From positions 39,494,001-39,558,000 of the forward strand of contig CM114273.1 in the NCBI GenBank assembly GCA_050084515.1: a stretch of DNA of 64,000 nt. The letters are read 5' to 3'. This DNA comes from Blasia pusilla (Eukaryota > Marchantiophyta > Marchantiopsida > Blasiales). The notes beneath the pieces are model-generated. The model worked only from the letters and a program-made list of their open reading frames with translations, was not told where the DNA came from and ran no database searches. Each line of letters starts with the position of its first letter. The first letter of the stretch is position 1. Position numbers and translations under genes: made by a program. Of this stretch, positions 25,076 through 36,954 are shown one piece after another.

Positions 25076-25882
25076 CGAAAAGGTTCGGAAATCGGCCGAC
25101 GCGTAAATGTAAGGCGAGTTACGTAAATCCACCCGACCCGTGTCTGGCTGGACACACCGGAGGAGCGAAGCTATTTGCTTTTCGTTGATGACGGGAGAGA
25201 CGGAGTATCCAACGGAACAGCGATTTTGGGCGGGGATGGCGAGAGGCATGGACGGGGACGGCGGGAGGAAGGACGGAGGGCGTAGGGGACGAAAAGAGAC
25301 GTGCTACATGTCGAAACGGAGAGCGTGACGAGAGCTTCGTTTTGATCCGGACCTTGCTGCATGGCGTGAAGTATTTTTATTTTTATTCATCTTTTTAGAA
25401 TTCGGTTCATATTAGGGTTCCAAATGTGAATATTAGGGCTTAGCTTATTGTCATTTGGAGAAATTTCCCAAGGTAACGTCCTCTATTCACCCACCCTTCC
25501 CCTCCTTTCCCAAGTCCTTTCTTGTTTGTCGTATTTGTCGTATGTGCTTCTCATTTTGGTTCGATTCTCGTTTGTATTTGTTACCCTTCCCGTACATACA
25601 CTTTTCTTCTCATCTATTTTATCTCGAAGGGCCCATGATCTTTTCACACTCTTAGCAACTCTACGTATTCATGAGTTTATTTTTGGGAGGGGGTTGGGAC
25701 TAGAAGTCCTAGGTGATGTCGGTAGGTGAGAGTTTATGTTAGAGGGAGCATTACCGTGGACGGGAAGAGAGTGGTTTGCCAGGACCGCTCGTTCGAATGG
25801 GGATGACAGGGGGATTATTGATGGGGATTGTCGCACGATTTTATTGGAGGGGGCCATGTCCTCTTCTTGGTGAGTTGCATCC

Positions 25883-26110
25883 ATGCCTCGACCCGCATCG
25901 GCTCCCCGTGTGGGGACCCGTGGGTCGTCTAGTCGGGATACTAAATGCCCATGTTGTCCCGAATTCTTCACTCGTTCAGGAATTCGGAACCACTTAGCGG
26001 CTAAACATCCTGACTTTGATAGATTTGGATGGGTGGTCCCTCCTGTCGACCATGGATGCTCTCCGGTGCTTCCCGCATCATCGCCCCTCCCGAGGCATGG
26101 GAGTGGTTGA
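25883..26110 (+). pseudogene. N-terminal zinc-finger segment of copy 2
   Basis: This short open frame contains KCPCCPEFF followed by RNHLAAKH, a C-x2-C-x12-H-x4-H finger, and then FDRFGWVVPP. It stops at 26110, while the matching downstream segment is in another frame, so a frameshift separates it from the main frame. A DNA-binding role in target choice is inferred by analogy with R2-like elements. Confidence 0.6.
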
Positions 26111-26449
26111 GGTCCCACCAGTGCAGATTATAGGTCTCTTGAGACCCGTTTTCCCCGCCCGAGGTTGTTTCATAGGATCCCCATGCTATTCGGGACAACC
26201 TCCGCCACGCATTCCTCCTTCCCCTCGCTAGGATCGCCCTTGATCCTATGGATGAGCTCTCGTGGTACCTACTACTTCTCCTTCCACGATGGTGTCTTCG
26301 TTACACTCGGGAGGGAAGGCCGGTCATAGAGAGGTTATAGCACGCCGAGACGCCGAGGAGGTGATTGGGAGTCTCTGCAGAGTGAGTTTGTGGCATTCGC
26401 GAGGTAGTAGTTCACCTGGTTTCCCGGCGGACGATCTGGAGCAGCCAGG

Positions 26450-28450
26450 TTGCGGCGATGTAGGACATCGGGCGAGCCTGTGAGTACTCGCGAGCTACCA
26501 CGTGCTCTTCGCCCGATGGACATGGCTCCTTCTTCAGCTGTTACCATCGATGCCCTCCGGAGGCTACATCCTCGTCCATCGGTTGACATTCCAGCTTTTG
26601 CACGTGACTTCCACCCTGACACGGCTATATGCCTTGACCCGTCCCTCTTTGCACGGGCACTCGGACGTTCTCCGAGGATTGCGGCCGGAGGTTTGTCTGG
26701 TATGATGTACGAACACCTTCGTGATTGCTTTCCTTCCGAGGACACCGCTAGCGGCTTCTCCGAGTTGCTTCAGGTTGCCTCTCACCTAGCTCAATGGAGA
26801 GTGCCAACAGCAGTGGCCCAAGTATTAGGGGCGGGGCGACTTTTGGCGTTGTCAAAGGGGGGTGGTGGTATCCGTCCGATTGCCATAGGTGAGGTGCTCT
26901 TCCGGTTGGTGAGTCGTACTCTCGCTTTGCAATTCCGTGAGGCTTTCCAGTCACATCTGAGTCCGCATCAGTTTGGATTTGCCACGCCAGCCGGATGTGA
27001 GACGGTTGCCTTAGGTTTGAGGGCTTGTCTAGATGTACATCCAGAGTGGGTGGTTCTCCAAGTGGACGTGGAGAACGCCTTCAACTCAGTATCTCGGGCT
27101 ACTATATTCACAGAGTTGAGGGACGCGGGTGGCCCCATGGCGAGCCTCATTCCCTTTGTGCAGGCTTTCTATGGGGCCCCTTCGGCCCTCTATTTCCACC
27201 ATGGTCGATTCGAGGAGGAGGTCACGGTCTTGGAGTCTGCTATCGGGACTCGTCAGGGTGACCCTCTAGGTGGCGCGTTGTTTGCTGTGGCTCATTACCG
27301 AGCGGTTCTTTCTACGGTGGAGGCTTTCCCGGGTTGCATGTTCCCTTCGCTGGCAGATGATACTCATATTGTTGGTCCTGGAGATCTGGTTGTCCCTGCA
27401 TTCGAGCACTTTTCAGCACAGTTGGCACGTGTCGGCCTGGCGGTGAAGGTGGGGAAGTGCAAGGCTTGGTCTCCATCAGGCCTACGTGATGATCTACATT
27501 TACCCGACGGCTTCTTGCGACCTGTCGGAGGGCTTCGAGTCTTGGGAGTACCGCTCGGGAGCCAGGACTTTGTATCGACTTTCGTGGCAGCGGCTCTTAC
27601 CGAGGATCTTCTCCACGTTGATGATCTTACGAGGATTGGTGACCCCCAAGTCGCCTTTGGCATTCTCTCTTCTTGTTTTGCTTGTAGACCTGGTTACCTC
27701 ACTAGAACTGTCTGGACATCTAGTCACCTTTCTTCCCTATATAGATCCTTTGATAGGAAGCTCATGCAGGTGTTTGGGGATCTTCTAGGACCCGGCTCCT
27801 TAGAGTGCCCCATGGGGGAGTTAGCTCGTAGACAGGCCTCTTGGCCGATTTCTTTTGGTGGAGTAGGTCTTCTCTCGACCGAGTTAGTGGCGCCCTCCGC
27901 TTTTTTAGGGAGTTGGGCCATAGTGGCACCCCTCCTTTGCTCCCGATTTTTGGTTAGAGATAGACCGCTCCTTCTACACTACGTCTCCCAGGTCGAGGAT
28001 GGCTCTTTCCCACTTCAGTCTTCACTCACAGCTTGTAGAGATTCCCTTCGAGTTGAGGCCAGAGCCGTTCTCCCCACTTTCTCCTCCTTAGTTACCTCCG
28101 GTCAGTCTGGGCTCCAATCTTCCTTGATGGAAGCCCACTTTGAGGCAGTTTTTAGAGGCACTATGTCTGACGGGAATATCCCCATGGAGGTTAGGGCCCG
28201 TATTCGCTCTTGCTCGGAAAGGGGCAGGCTCATGGGTAGGGGCGCGCCCCTTCTCCAGCTTTCCGATCGCACCACTTACCTATACCACAGCGATGCGGTT
28301 CCGCTTGGGCCTCCCCAACCATCGGTGGTTGGTTCGACACACCGCGAGTGTCGCCGAGCCTGGATCCACTTGGTGTGCATTTGGCACGCTGTCGATTGGG
28401 GTGTGAGGATAGCCACTCACGATGCAAAGGCGGGATATCATGTTCGATGA
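26450..28450 (+). CDS. Reverse transcriptase polyprotein of non-LTR element copy 2
   Basis: This is an open frame of 666 codons. The frame opens at a TTG and the first ATG is at 26516, but the true protein probably began upstream at the zinc finger. The reverse transcriptase blocks are intact: GIRPIAIGEVLFRLVS, QVDVENAFNSVSR, GTRQGDPLGGALFA, and LADDTHIVG with the catalytic Asp pair. The thumb and linker follow (GDPQVAFGILSSC, ARRQASWPISFGGVGLLS, AFLGSWAIVAP). The frame leaves the element protein near 28300, where a frameshift moves the C-terminal knuckle to another frame. It would copy the element RNA at the target site in the nucleus. No neighbouring host gene is connected with it. Confidence 0.8.
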   Translation: MRRCRTSGEPVSTRELPRALRPMDMAPSSAVTIDALRRLHPRPSVDIPAFARDFHPDTAICLDPSLFARALGRSPRIAAGGLSGMMYEHLRDCFPSEDTASGFSELLQVASHLAQWRVPTAVAQVLGAGRLLALSKGGGGIRPIAIGEVLFRLVSRTLALQFREAFQSHLSPHQFGFATPAGCETVALGLRACLDVHPEWVVLQVDVENAFNSVSRATIFTELRDAGGPMASLIPFVQAFYGAPSALYFHHGRFEEEVTVLESAIGTRQGDPLGGALFAVAHYRAVLSTVEAFPGCMFPSLADDTHIVGPGDLVVPAFEHFSAQLARVGLAVKVGKCKAWSPSGLRDDLHLPDGFLRPVGGLRVLGVPLGSQDFVSTFVAAALTEDLLHVDDLTRIGDPQVAFGILSSCFACRPGYLTRTVWTSSHLSSLYRSFDRKLMQVFGDLLGPGSLECPMGELARRQASWPISFGGVGLLSTELVAPSAFLGSWAIVAPLLCSRFLVRDRPLLLHYVSQVEDGSFPLQSSLTACRDSLRVEARAVLPTFSSLVTSGQSGLQSSLMEAHFEAVFRGTMSDGNIPMEVRARIRSCSERGRLMGRGAPLLQLSDRTTYLYHSDAVPLGPPQPSVVGSTHRECRRAWIHLVCIWHAVDWGVRIATHDAKAGYHVR

Positions 28451-28976
28451 TTGCTCGGAAGAGTGGCTTCCATGTGCGAGAGAGAGAGGCACTACTCCAT
28501 GCGGGATTCCCTCATTCGTGCCGATCTCTACATGACACGTGAGGGTGAGGTGGTTGTGGCGGACGTGGTAGTCACAAATCCCTACGCGGGAGGCAAATGC
28601 GAGCCCAAGTGGTGGCCCAAGGGCGAATGCTACAAGAGCGGCGGCGAAGAAGACACATATCTACTGATCGACTACACGAGGACACATCTTCATCCCCCGG
28701 CCATAGAGATGTATGGGGCTATGGGGGGAGAGGTTCGACTCGTTCTTCACGGATGCGCCCATCATCTCCACTCGAGAAATGGGTTGTCCTTAGCTACTGC
28801 GATTCTCAGATTGTAGGCAGCTGGTCTCCATAGCATTGCGGCGTGCCCAGGCTAATGGGATTTTGCGGCGGGCTCAGGCTGTGGGAGACGCCGGCGCTAG
28901 AGGCCCACTTAGTAGTAGTCATAGCTCTCTTGTTGTTGCTGATATTGTCTCTGCTGTTGGTGAGTTTCGTCGTTAG
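28300..28976 (+). pseudogene. C-terminal knuckle and endonuclease-like domain of copy 2
   Basis: After a frame change the protein continues with LDPLGVHLARC and a following His/Cys cluster (the knuckle), then EVVVADVVVTNPYAGG (the DVxVxxP block), then HPPAIEMYGAMGG. It ends as ALRRAQANGILRRAQ...VGEFRR at TAG 28974-28976. The DVVVTNP block and the downstream Glu-bearing helix are the candidate PD-(D/E)xK active site. At least two small frameshifts are present. The fold is an inference from motif order and the parallel with copy 1. Confidence 0.5.
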
Positions 28977-30171
28977 GTGGGGAAATGCCCCCTTCTTCCT
29001 TTTCTGGTCGTGTTGTGGCCTTCAGGTTTTGACTCTTTGAGTCCCCCTCTTTTGTACTTCCGATGGGTTTTTATCGAAGTGCATCTTTGTGGAATGGAAC
29101 TAAGTACACGAGTATGGTAGGTGGCTACAGGGCAGCTCGGTACTACGTCGGAAGGGAATCTTCCGGAAGAGCAGGCCACGCCGGACGAACTTCATAAGCA
29201 CGGATGGCATTCCGTCGTCCACTCGTCCGGATCCGTCCTCCGTGGCTCATGGGCGCAAGCGTATAAATCATGGACGGGGACCGAACACCGGTAGGCAGAC
29301 TCCAGAGACTCCGGGCGGCTGAGGACAACGTGGCTTGAGACGTGGTACTCACGGAGAAGGCCGGGATATATTCGAGGCGTGCAGAAATGCTCCCGACCGA
29401 GACAGCGGGAGCTAATCCGCCGCAGCGTTCTTCGTGAGATCAGCTCGCCTGCCTGTGAGTAGTGAGTGAACTCAACCTCGCAGGAAACGTAGTTCGGTTA
29501 CTAGCATGGCAGTGAATCAAATTGAAACAGGGGCAGCTAATGTGTCCTTTGCTGCTGCGATCCGGAAATCTGCGTAGAGACTAAAGTCACACGTCGAACT
29601 AGAGTTTGAATCGTGTGCAAATAGCTAGCTAATCGTCTCCGTCTTCGATTTCTCAGCCGCAGTCTAAAACGCACCACTTGGCGCTTGGCGGACGTTTCTT
29701 GACTTCTGCTGTTGAGAATGCATCCCGACTCATGATTTGAGCTTCGTTCTGTCACATGCATATCGGAGGGAGTTCTCAGCGATGATTCTAGTTGGTCTAG
29801 AATCCAATCGATTTTCTTCTTCGTGTGTGAGTGTGTTCCCTGCTGGAATGGGATATAAAATTGTTGACAAACATTCGTGTTCTTTGTTGATATTGTAGAG
29901 CGGCAGCTGGAATGACAAGGTGGCCACCATTTGAGGGCTGACTGCCCCAAGTGAATGCGAGCATCGGACGAATTGAATCCCCAAGTGGTCGCAGATTGGA
30001 TGCCGAGATACATGACAGCGCAGAACCGTCCGTAAGCAGCGATCGGTTTAGGTCACTGTGCTTTGTACCTTCACTCGTCTGTCGATCGTCTCAGTCCACT
30101 GACGAGATCTGCGCTCTGCCTGCCTACCTGCCGGCTTCTTCTTCATCGTGGGAGTACCGACGAGCCAAGGA
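28977..30171. other. Spacer and P450 5' flank
   Basis: The first ~110 bases are the probable untranslated tail of the non-LTR element. The rest holds no recognised gene and includes the promoter and leader of the P450 gene. Confidence 0.4.
29854..29860 (+). promoter_or_regulatory. Candidate TATA box of the P450 gene
   Basis: TATAAAA lies about 315 bp upstream of the P450 start codon in moderately AT-rich sequence, leaving room for a leader of roughly 280 bases. No transcript evidence is available, so this is a guess from position and consensus. Confidence 0.35.
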
Positions 30172-32261
30172 ATGGCCGGGAGCGTTTTTGAGATGGTGGA
30201 CAGTTTGGTCTCGGAGCTTCCGTGGTGGGGCTGGGTGCTGCTGGGAGTCCTTGGCGTCCTCGGTTTAGTGGTTTTGAGGGGCAAGAACTCCAAACTGCCT
30301 CCGGGACCCGGGGCTCTTCCGATTGTGGGATCTTTCCCACTGATGGGAGCCAAAGATGACGAGCCCGCATTTCACATGTTCCACCGGTTGGGCCAGAAGT
30401 TCGGCCCCGTGGTGTACCTCACCATGGGAAACTGCCCGACGATCATAATCTCGGATGCTGAAATGGCAAAGATTATTTTGAGAGACCAGGACCAGATGTT
30501 CGCGTCGAGGCCCTTCTTGACGGCAGGTAAGCATCTGGGATTCGATTTCCAGAGCCTGGTGTTTGCCCCGGCGGGCCCGTACTACAAGCGGCTCCGCAAG
30601 ATTTTCAATTCGGAGCTCCTGTCACCGAAGAGAGTTGTTTCTTCGCATGAAACTCGGGAGAATGGAACTTACTCAACCCTGAAAGTCATTTATCGGGAAC
30701 TGAAGGGCGGCCAAGCAACGAATTTGACATCCTGCCTCAAGACCCTGAGCTTGAATAACCTCATGAGTATGATTTTCGGGAGCAAGGAGGGAACTTTGAG
30801 CCAGAACATCGGCAAGGTGAGCATGGACGAGATGCACGATGTGGTGCGAAACTGTTGTGAGATCGCAGGAGTGTTCAACTTCGGAGACTACATCCCCATC
30901 GCGCGCTGGCTTGACTTGCAAGGAGTGGTGCGCCGAATGAAAGCCCTCCGAAAGCGTATGCAAATCATATCTGCCGGACTCATCGAGGAGCACTATCTCC
31001 GCAAACTGTCGAGGAACGTCGATGACCAACAGCCGCAAACTATTTTGGATGTTCTGCTATCGCTCGAAGGAGAAGATAAGCTCTCTGACGATGCTATAGC
31101 CGGAGCCATATTTGTGAGTATTCTGTCCTGCATCCCCTCCATCAATTGACTCCCTCTCCCATTACTTCCTGACATGCATGTTCGATCCGACACGACTTTT
31201 CTCCTCTACTGCAAGCCCCTGCAGTTTCAAGCTACCTTTCAATTCGTAGGTCTGATTACGAATCTGCACAGCTAGTACACGCGTATGAATGACCGTGCAT
31301 AAGTGATGAAACTTTCGAGCGGCACAATGTCACGGGGAATCGGAAGGATCGCAGCTTAGCTCTGCTACTGCTAAGTAAATGTGGGAGAGTTAACCATACG
31401 TCCGACTAGAACTGGGATGGAAGTTTAGGGTCCACAAGTTGAGCTGGTGAGCTGGTGTAAGAAAGTATTCCGGAATTTGGGAAGTCCATGGCATTAGAAA
31501 CTCATCCCCTGGAATATTCGAGGGGAATGCCTGCAGAATTTCCTTGCATTCGGGATGGTGTAATTGTGGAGTTGGGAGTAGGAAATTGGCACTAGTATAA
31601 GTAGTCGTGAACTCACCAGGATCGTTGGTCGCAGGATATGATTATTGCAGGAAGTGACACCACTTCAGCGTCATCGGACTGGACAATCGCGGAGCTAACG
31701 CGACAACCCCAGCTGCTGAAGAAGCTGAAAGACGAGCTGGACGCAGTAGTCGGAAAAGATCGATTTGTGAAAGAGTCCGACATCCCCAACTTGCCCTATC
31801 TTCAATGCGTCATCAAAGAATCACTGCGACTGCATCCTCCGGCTCCTCTAGGAATCCCTCACTGCAGCATCGAACCCACGAAGCTCGGAAACTACGAAAT
31901 CGCAGCAAACACCACTGTCCTGATCAACATCTGGGCCATCAACCGGGACCCCAAGCGATGGGAGAATCCACTTCAGTTTTCGCCAGAACGTTTTGAAAAC
32001 ACGGACATGAGTGTCTTCGGCCAAGACTATGACTTACTGCCCTTCTCTTCTGGCAGACGCGGGTGCTCGGGAATGCTGCTGGGTTTCACGATGGTGCAAT
32101 TCATAGTCGGAACGTTGATCCACGCTTTCGACTTCGAAGCGTCTGGAATCAAGGCGTCGGAGATCGACGTCTTCTCAGAAATCCCTGGCTTGGTCTCTAT
32201 GAGATCTAAGGACTTGTTTGTCAAAGTTACCCCTCGCTTGAACCCCCAGCTCTATGAATAA
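30172..32261 (+). CDS. A-type cytochrome P450 monooxygenase (CYP71-clan-like)
   Basis: There are two exons, 30172-31113 and 31635-32261, with a phase-0 GT-AG intron, giving 522 residues, the usual length. An N-terminal membrane anchor (residues ~18-35) precedes the proline hinge KLPPGPG. The oxygen-binding I-helix AGSDTTS sits just after the intron. The K-helix has KESLRLHPP (ExxR), followed by PERF, and the haem loop is FSSGRRGCSG with the Cys ligand. The C-helix reads YYKRLRK, with Tyr where most plant P450s have Trp. The single intron just before AGxDTT is the conserved position in plant A-type P450s. The enzyme would sit on the ER membrane and hydroxylate a small molecule with electrons from P450 reductase. 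Substrate and exact family cannot be told from sequence alone. The ATG at 30172 is chosen because the frame upstream has no other ATG. No lesion is seen. Confidence 0.9.
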
Positions 32262-34047
32262 TCTCATCACTTCCGATGCCAATTGTAAGGCGGCCAGACT
32301 TCATCCGGAGCTCGAAATCGATGCTCGATGCATAAGCGCTTCGAACAGAGACTCTTTGTTCCAGCACAAGCTAGAACGAGCGTGGCAGATCATCTGCCAC
32401 CAGCCTCATCGTCGATTGTAAGATTGAAACGAGTACAGATCTGATTTAGTTGTAGAAGGAAGATTAAAGTGCATAGTGACTATATAAATGTCAACCACGC
32501 CAGGGTCACAACTTATATAGAGTAGGGCTTCCGGTCCCTCGATACCAGAATAGCCAGAAACCCCACCTATTCATTCGATAAGAATGTCTTCCATCCGGCG
32601 ATGATCTATCGTCATTTCTCCGGAAAGTCCAGACAATATATAGCTGCACTTTCAAAATTATTATGATAAAGTTGGTGTATGACAAAAGTAACTTGTGGAT
32701 CACACCTTCATCACCGAGTCTAACTTTGTATTGGCTAACTTGACACTGCAGTTGGCAGATGGTACTCGCTACTCTGTATTCGGTGGTGAGACTGACGCTG
32801 CCAGTAATATGTGTCTATAAAGTGCAGGATCGTTACCTCAACTCATGAGGATTTTATGTAAGCTCTTACTCGCGAGCCTGTGACCCACGTATGTTTCGAG
32901 GTGTCTAAGGTGGATTCCAACATGAAAGGAAAGCGCCGATGGCAATCCATCGGCTGGCGACGAAAAGACCGAATGCTAACGGAAATTTAGGCACCAGTGT
33001 ATCGTTCGGTTTCTGCGGTCGTTAGTTCATGCCACAGAGAAGCGAAGATCCACCCGAAAGGCACTTGTGCTGCTCCCCCGAAAGTCACTGGAGTTCCAGC
33101 ACTCTTGATAAGTGGGAAAATATCAAGGAGAAGCGATCGGCTCGGCTCTGTGGTGGCTCGATCCCCAAGCTTTTGCAAGTCGCGGCAGCGCTCTGTAGAG
33201 TGCCGCGGCGATGTTGCCAAATCACCATCAGATCTGCAGCCCTACGCGATCAATCGTCCCGACCAAGCAAGCACAAAGGCCGCATGGGACCGGGTCCTAT
33301 AGCGTGAACGGCGGTCGGAATCCAGCACAACGGACGCCCGTGGAAGTTGGTTAGGGTTTATTCCTAAACAACTCCCACGCCATGACAATGGTCGTAAGTG
33401 CCTTCAATCCGTGGGATCCGGAACATTGCCGCGAATTTCCAATCTAATCCCCGTTTCTGAACCGGTTTTCAGATACGATATTCAAAGAACCAGATTTTGG
33501 AGAATATTAGAGTGAGTCGGGAATTCTCAATTTTACTCGTGACTCCGGATCTTCCCGAACATTGTCAGGGACCCGAAGCGCATTTCATTTGTTTGACAAG
33601 TTTCATGCATGTGATAGTTGGTGATCACGTTTTGGAGCACCGCGTGGTGAGCATAGTCTAGAGTCAATCAATGATAGGAGAGGAAGGAGTGTACGCCACG
33701 GATTGAGGCCTCCTACGGACTTCGATTCGTCCACCACCAGCACTGTCGCAGGAACTCACTCTCCAAAAGCGACGAAGTGCAGCGCATCCGCAACAGACAG
33801 TGACATGCGCGATCGCAATCACCACGGTGGCCAGCAACATTCTTTGTTCTGCAGAATCTGCAATCGAGTTTGTCAACCAGAGCAGGAATCTTGGCTTCCT
33901 TAACTTCCGTTACAAAATGCCAAAATTATCTGTCCTGTCCTGTCCTGTCCGGTCTTGTGTGGCCAATGACCTTTTTGGTCGCGCAAACCCCGACCGCCTC
34001 AGGGGTCTGGGACCCTGGGTTGGGGTTGGCCAAAAGGGTCTTAACCA
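32262..34047. other. Spacer, no gene recognised
   Basis: This is the P450 3' flank followed by moderately GC-rich DNA. Open frames at 32987-33302 and 33664-33903 lie on both strands and show no recognisable motif. Nothing else is supported. Confidence 0.4.
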
Positions 34048-34120
34048 GCGCCTGTAGCTCAGTGGACAGAGCATCTGTCTCCTAAGCAGAAGGCCACAGG
34101 TTCGACCCCTGTAAAGATTC
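34048..34120 (+). tRNA. tRNA-Arg(CCU)-like sequence with broken acceptor stem
   Basis: The sequence has a D-arm region TAGCTCAGTGGACAGAGC (A-box), an anticodon stem and loop TCTGT-CTCCTAA-GCAGA with anticodon CCT at 34081-34083, and a perfect T-arm ACAGG-TTCGACC-CCTGT (B-box). The 5' acceptor strand GCGCCTG (34048-34054) is what a plant nuclear tRNA-Arg has. The 3' strand (34113-34119, AAAGATT) does not pair with it. It is therefore a pseudogene, or the tRNA-derived head of a SINE. Both internal promoter boxes look intact, so transcription by RNA polymerase III is possible. Confidence 0.65.
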
Positions 34121-36950
34121 CTCGGGGCCGGTTGTGGCCTCTTGAGGCATACTCTGGTTCTTTCTACGCCCCTCTCTGGATCCCCGTCCTTTCTCCTACA
34201 TATATTTTTTTCTCCCTCTGTCAACCCGGACGATAAACCCAAAACCGACAGTCCTCTCTCAAGGCCCGGGGACTTTCTCGCCTGGCGCCACCGGTAGTTT
34301 GCTGGCAGCCGGCAAGCCGGTTTATTGTATCGGGAGTGAAAATGTTTTACGCGGTTAAAATACGCAGCTAATGTTTTGGGAGTTTTTTAAATTTTCAGTT
34401 ATTTTCCGAATTAAAAAGTTTTCCGAGAAATCCATTTCCCGACCCCCTTTGATTTCATTCCAAACTAGTAAGAATGCCCGTACAATGCACTGACATCTCA
34501 CAAGCATTGAGATTAGATTGAGAATAATAGGAAGACAATTGCAAGATATTCGTCCTTCATTCCGACTAACTAATAAATAATGAAGTCACGCATGCATGAA
34601 TGTACTCATAGTATGGGGGACCACTCCCATGCCTTATCACTCACAGGTTATCCACATAAGAGGAGACGAAAACTGGAGCAATGTCCTGTTGTGATTGTTC
34701 AGAAGAAATGGCTATGGTGTGTACGACCTCATTGCTCTCTTCTCTGGTTTTTTCTGCTTCTCTCTTCTTCTCTTGCTTTGTCTTTGTACAACGCGGGAGT
34801 GCGCCTGCCAGGTATTACATCGCATACACTTCCACCTTTTCTCTACTTTTTTTTCCTGCGTGTGGAATGGAGAGATGAGAATTTTGAGGCTTTCCTTCCG
34901 CAACCTTCCGCAGTAGCTTTGGGAAGTTCAATGACGGGGCGGGAAATAATTTTTTAACTCTTTGACGGACTGGATGAAAATTTTACGTAGACTATGTAAA
35001 TTTTGAATGAAAGTGATTCACCTTCATGCGTGGGTAGGGTTGTGTGTAGCTCCACAAAAGGTTGTCTTTCACATCACCAAGAGACGAAATGTGATAGTGA
35101 AGGTTGTTGCTGAAGGCGCTGTAGAGGTGAAAGCTGAGGTAGCTATCACCGTGGAGGCTTCCGTGAACCCTGTGTTGCTGCTGAAGTTATAATCGGATCT
35201 TTTTAAGATGAAAGCGAAGAAGGTAGAGCTCTAAAGAAAGAGGTTAGTTTGAAAGCGACACCCAAGGAAGAAAGGCCATTGGCCATCAAGCAAGGTCGGA
35301 AAGACCAAGAGAGTTTTTAAGAAAATTATTGTGTTTGTAGGAAAATCACTTTTGTAGAATAGTTTGCTGCTACGATTTTGACAGTGAAGACTTTTGGCAA
35401 GCCCAGACACCTCGGAAGACTTTGTAAATTTCACCTTCGAGTGATTTATCCTTGAAGATGAATCACTTTCATTCAAAAGACAAATCTCTCCGGATCCTCA
35501 GAGCCCAAAGGTTGCCATTAAGACATCCCGTGATAATGGCTAGAAAGATCCCCGATGGATTGGGATTGACGGTAGATGATGGGGAATCCACGACATAGAG
35601 TGGGTTGGGCGTGCACGTCGTTCTCACTTTTGGGGCTCTCGTCCATGATGGTCGGGTTCAAATTCATCAACCAAGATGTCTTGAACAAGTATATATGTGT
35701 AGATATAGGAATCCAATCCGATTTCCAGTCGAGGCGATTGCAAACTTCACCCCTGCCCTTCGATCAAGAGACTAAAGGAAACTGTGGATCATCCTCGATT
35801 AGCCAGAGCCCTTGCAACTCCAATTTTTGAGTGGTCTAGTACGATTGTTGGAGACACAAGCATTTTTCTTCACAAGCTTTAACCTCTGGAACAATACGCG
35901 TCGGCTGTGCAAGGAATCACCAGTTGAACCGTGTGGTGAATGTATGGCACACTATAAAGAGGAGAATGGCGGGCTATCACATTTACCTTTGCTTGAACTC
36001 CACAATCAGACACAACAAGGACTTGATCTCTCTGGTGAACCCCTTGTAATGCACAAGTGCGAGTCTCAACTGACCTGCTAGTAGCTGCTACACTTTAGTT
36101 GCGATTCTAGCATTTCCACTCGCTCCAAGGTCACAATAGAGCAGTCAATTCAATTCTGCCTCTCCCTTCTCCAAAGTAGAGAAGAGAACTACATTTATCT
36201 GCTCTCAAGAAGCCTCAAAGCCTAACAGGTGTCGGCTTCGAACAAGATGCGCTTTATCACAAACACGTGGAACAAGGATTGCCCCTCCATGAATGCAAAA
36301 AATCAAATCATTTTAGAAAAGGATTGCCCCTCCTTGGCCACAAAGATTCAAATAAAACCAGACTTACAATCAACCAACCAAACCTTGGCACAAGTCGAGA
36401 AGCAAAAATAGGATTCCTTACGGTAATAACAGATTATTTTTAAGGGTATCCAGGCTTCACTTCATATAGCCATCATGCCCTTTTTTCTCTTTTTCCTTTC
36501 CACACATAGTAACATCCCCCCCATGTTACTGTAATAGTATAGATGTTAGAAAGCATAGAATTCACTTCAATTCCTTGGATTTTGGCCTCCCCTTCACTCC
36601 CCCCTTTTTGGGGCTAAGACCCTAAGTTATCAAGACATCCTTGGTAGGATTTCAATATGGCCAGACCTCCTACCATCTAGGAGCCAAGGATTACCAAACG
36701 CTTAAAATTATACATCTCCCTGCTTCCCTCTCCCCTCACCCATTTTCACATTCAAATCCTTGGTAAGAATTGGAACCAGCTAGGCCTCCCACCAATTGGG
36801 AGCTAAGGATTCTTCCCCTCCATAATACATTGAAGTTTTTTAAAATAAGCTTCAATATATTATAAGAGGGACCCTTATCCCTAACCTTCCCAGCCACCTT
36901 ATACATCCACAATTGGTATACTTGGAGATGTATCTAAATCTATAAGAATC
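34121..36950. other. Spacer, no gene recognised
   Basis: No protein or RNA gene is recognised. If the tRNA-like sequence is a SINE head, its body would occupy the first few hundred bases (a T-run is at about 34203-34212). From about 36.4 kb the sequence becomes AT-rich. Open frames at 34580-34957 and 35007-35192 have no motif. Confidence 0.4.
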
Positions 36951-36954
36951 TTGG

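Larger units (their letters stand above)
25740..29090 (+). mobile_element. Non-LTR retrotransposon, copy 2 (better preserved)
   Basis: On the plus strand the order is: a C2H2 zinc finger (about 25940-26010), the SWYLLLLLPRW segment (about 26260), reverse transcriptase with thumb and linker (26450-28450), a C-terminal knuckle (about 28340-28400), and an endonuclease-like tail (28451-28976). A coding end at TAG 28974-28976 is followed by about 110 bp of untranslated sequence. The GC content is clearly higher than in copy 1 and the main frame is 666 codons, so this copy is younger or came from another lineage of the family. A few frame changes remain. The 5' and 3' ends are approximate. Confidence 0.75.

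Noticed and set aside
30148-30172. P450 start 24 bases upstream of the chosen ATG
   Set aside because: The codon there is GTG; the first ATG in frame (30172) gives a normal N-terminal anchor.
34048-34120. Functional tRNA-Arg gene
   Set aside because: The seven acceptor-stem pairs cannot form because the 3' strand (AAAGATT) does not match GCGCCTG.
34580-34957. Possible 125-codon gene
   Set aside because: No recognisable motif; equally long overlapping frames exist on both strands and the composition is that of pyrimidine-rich spacer.
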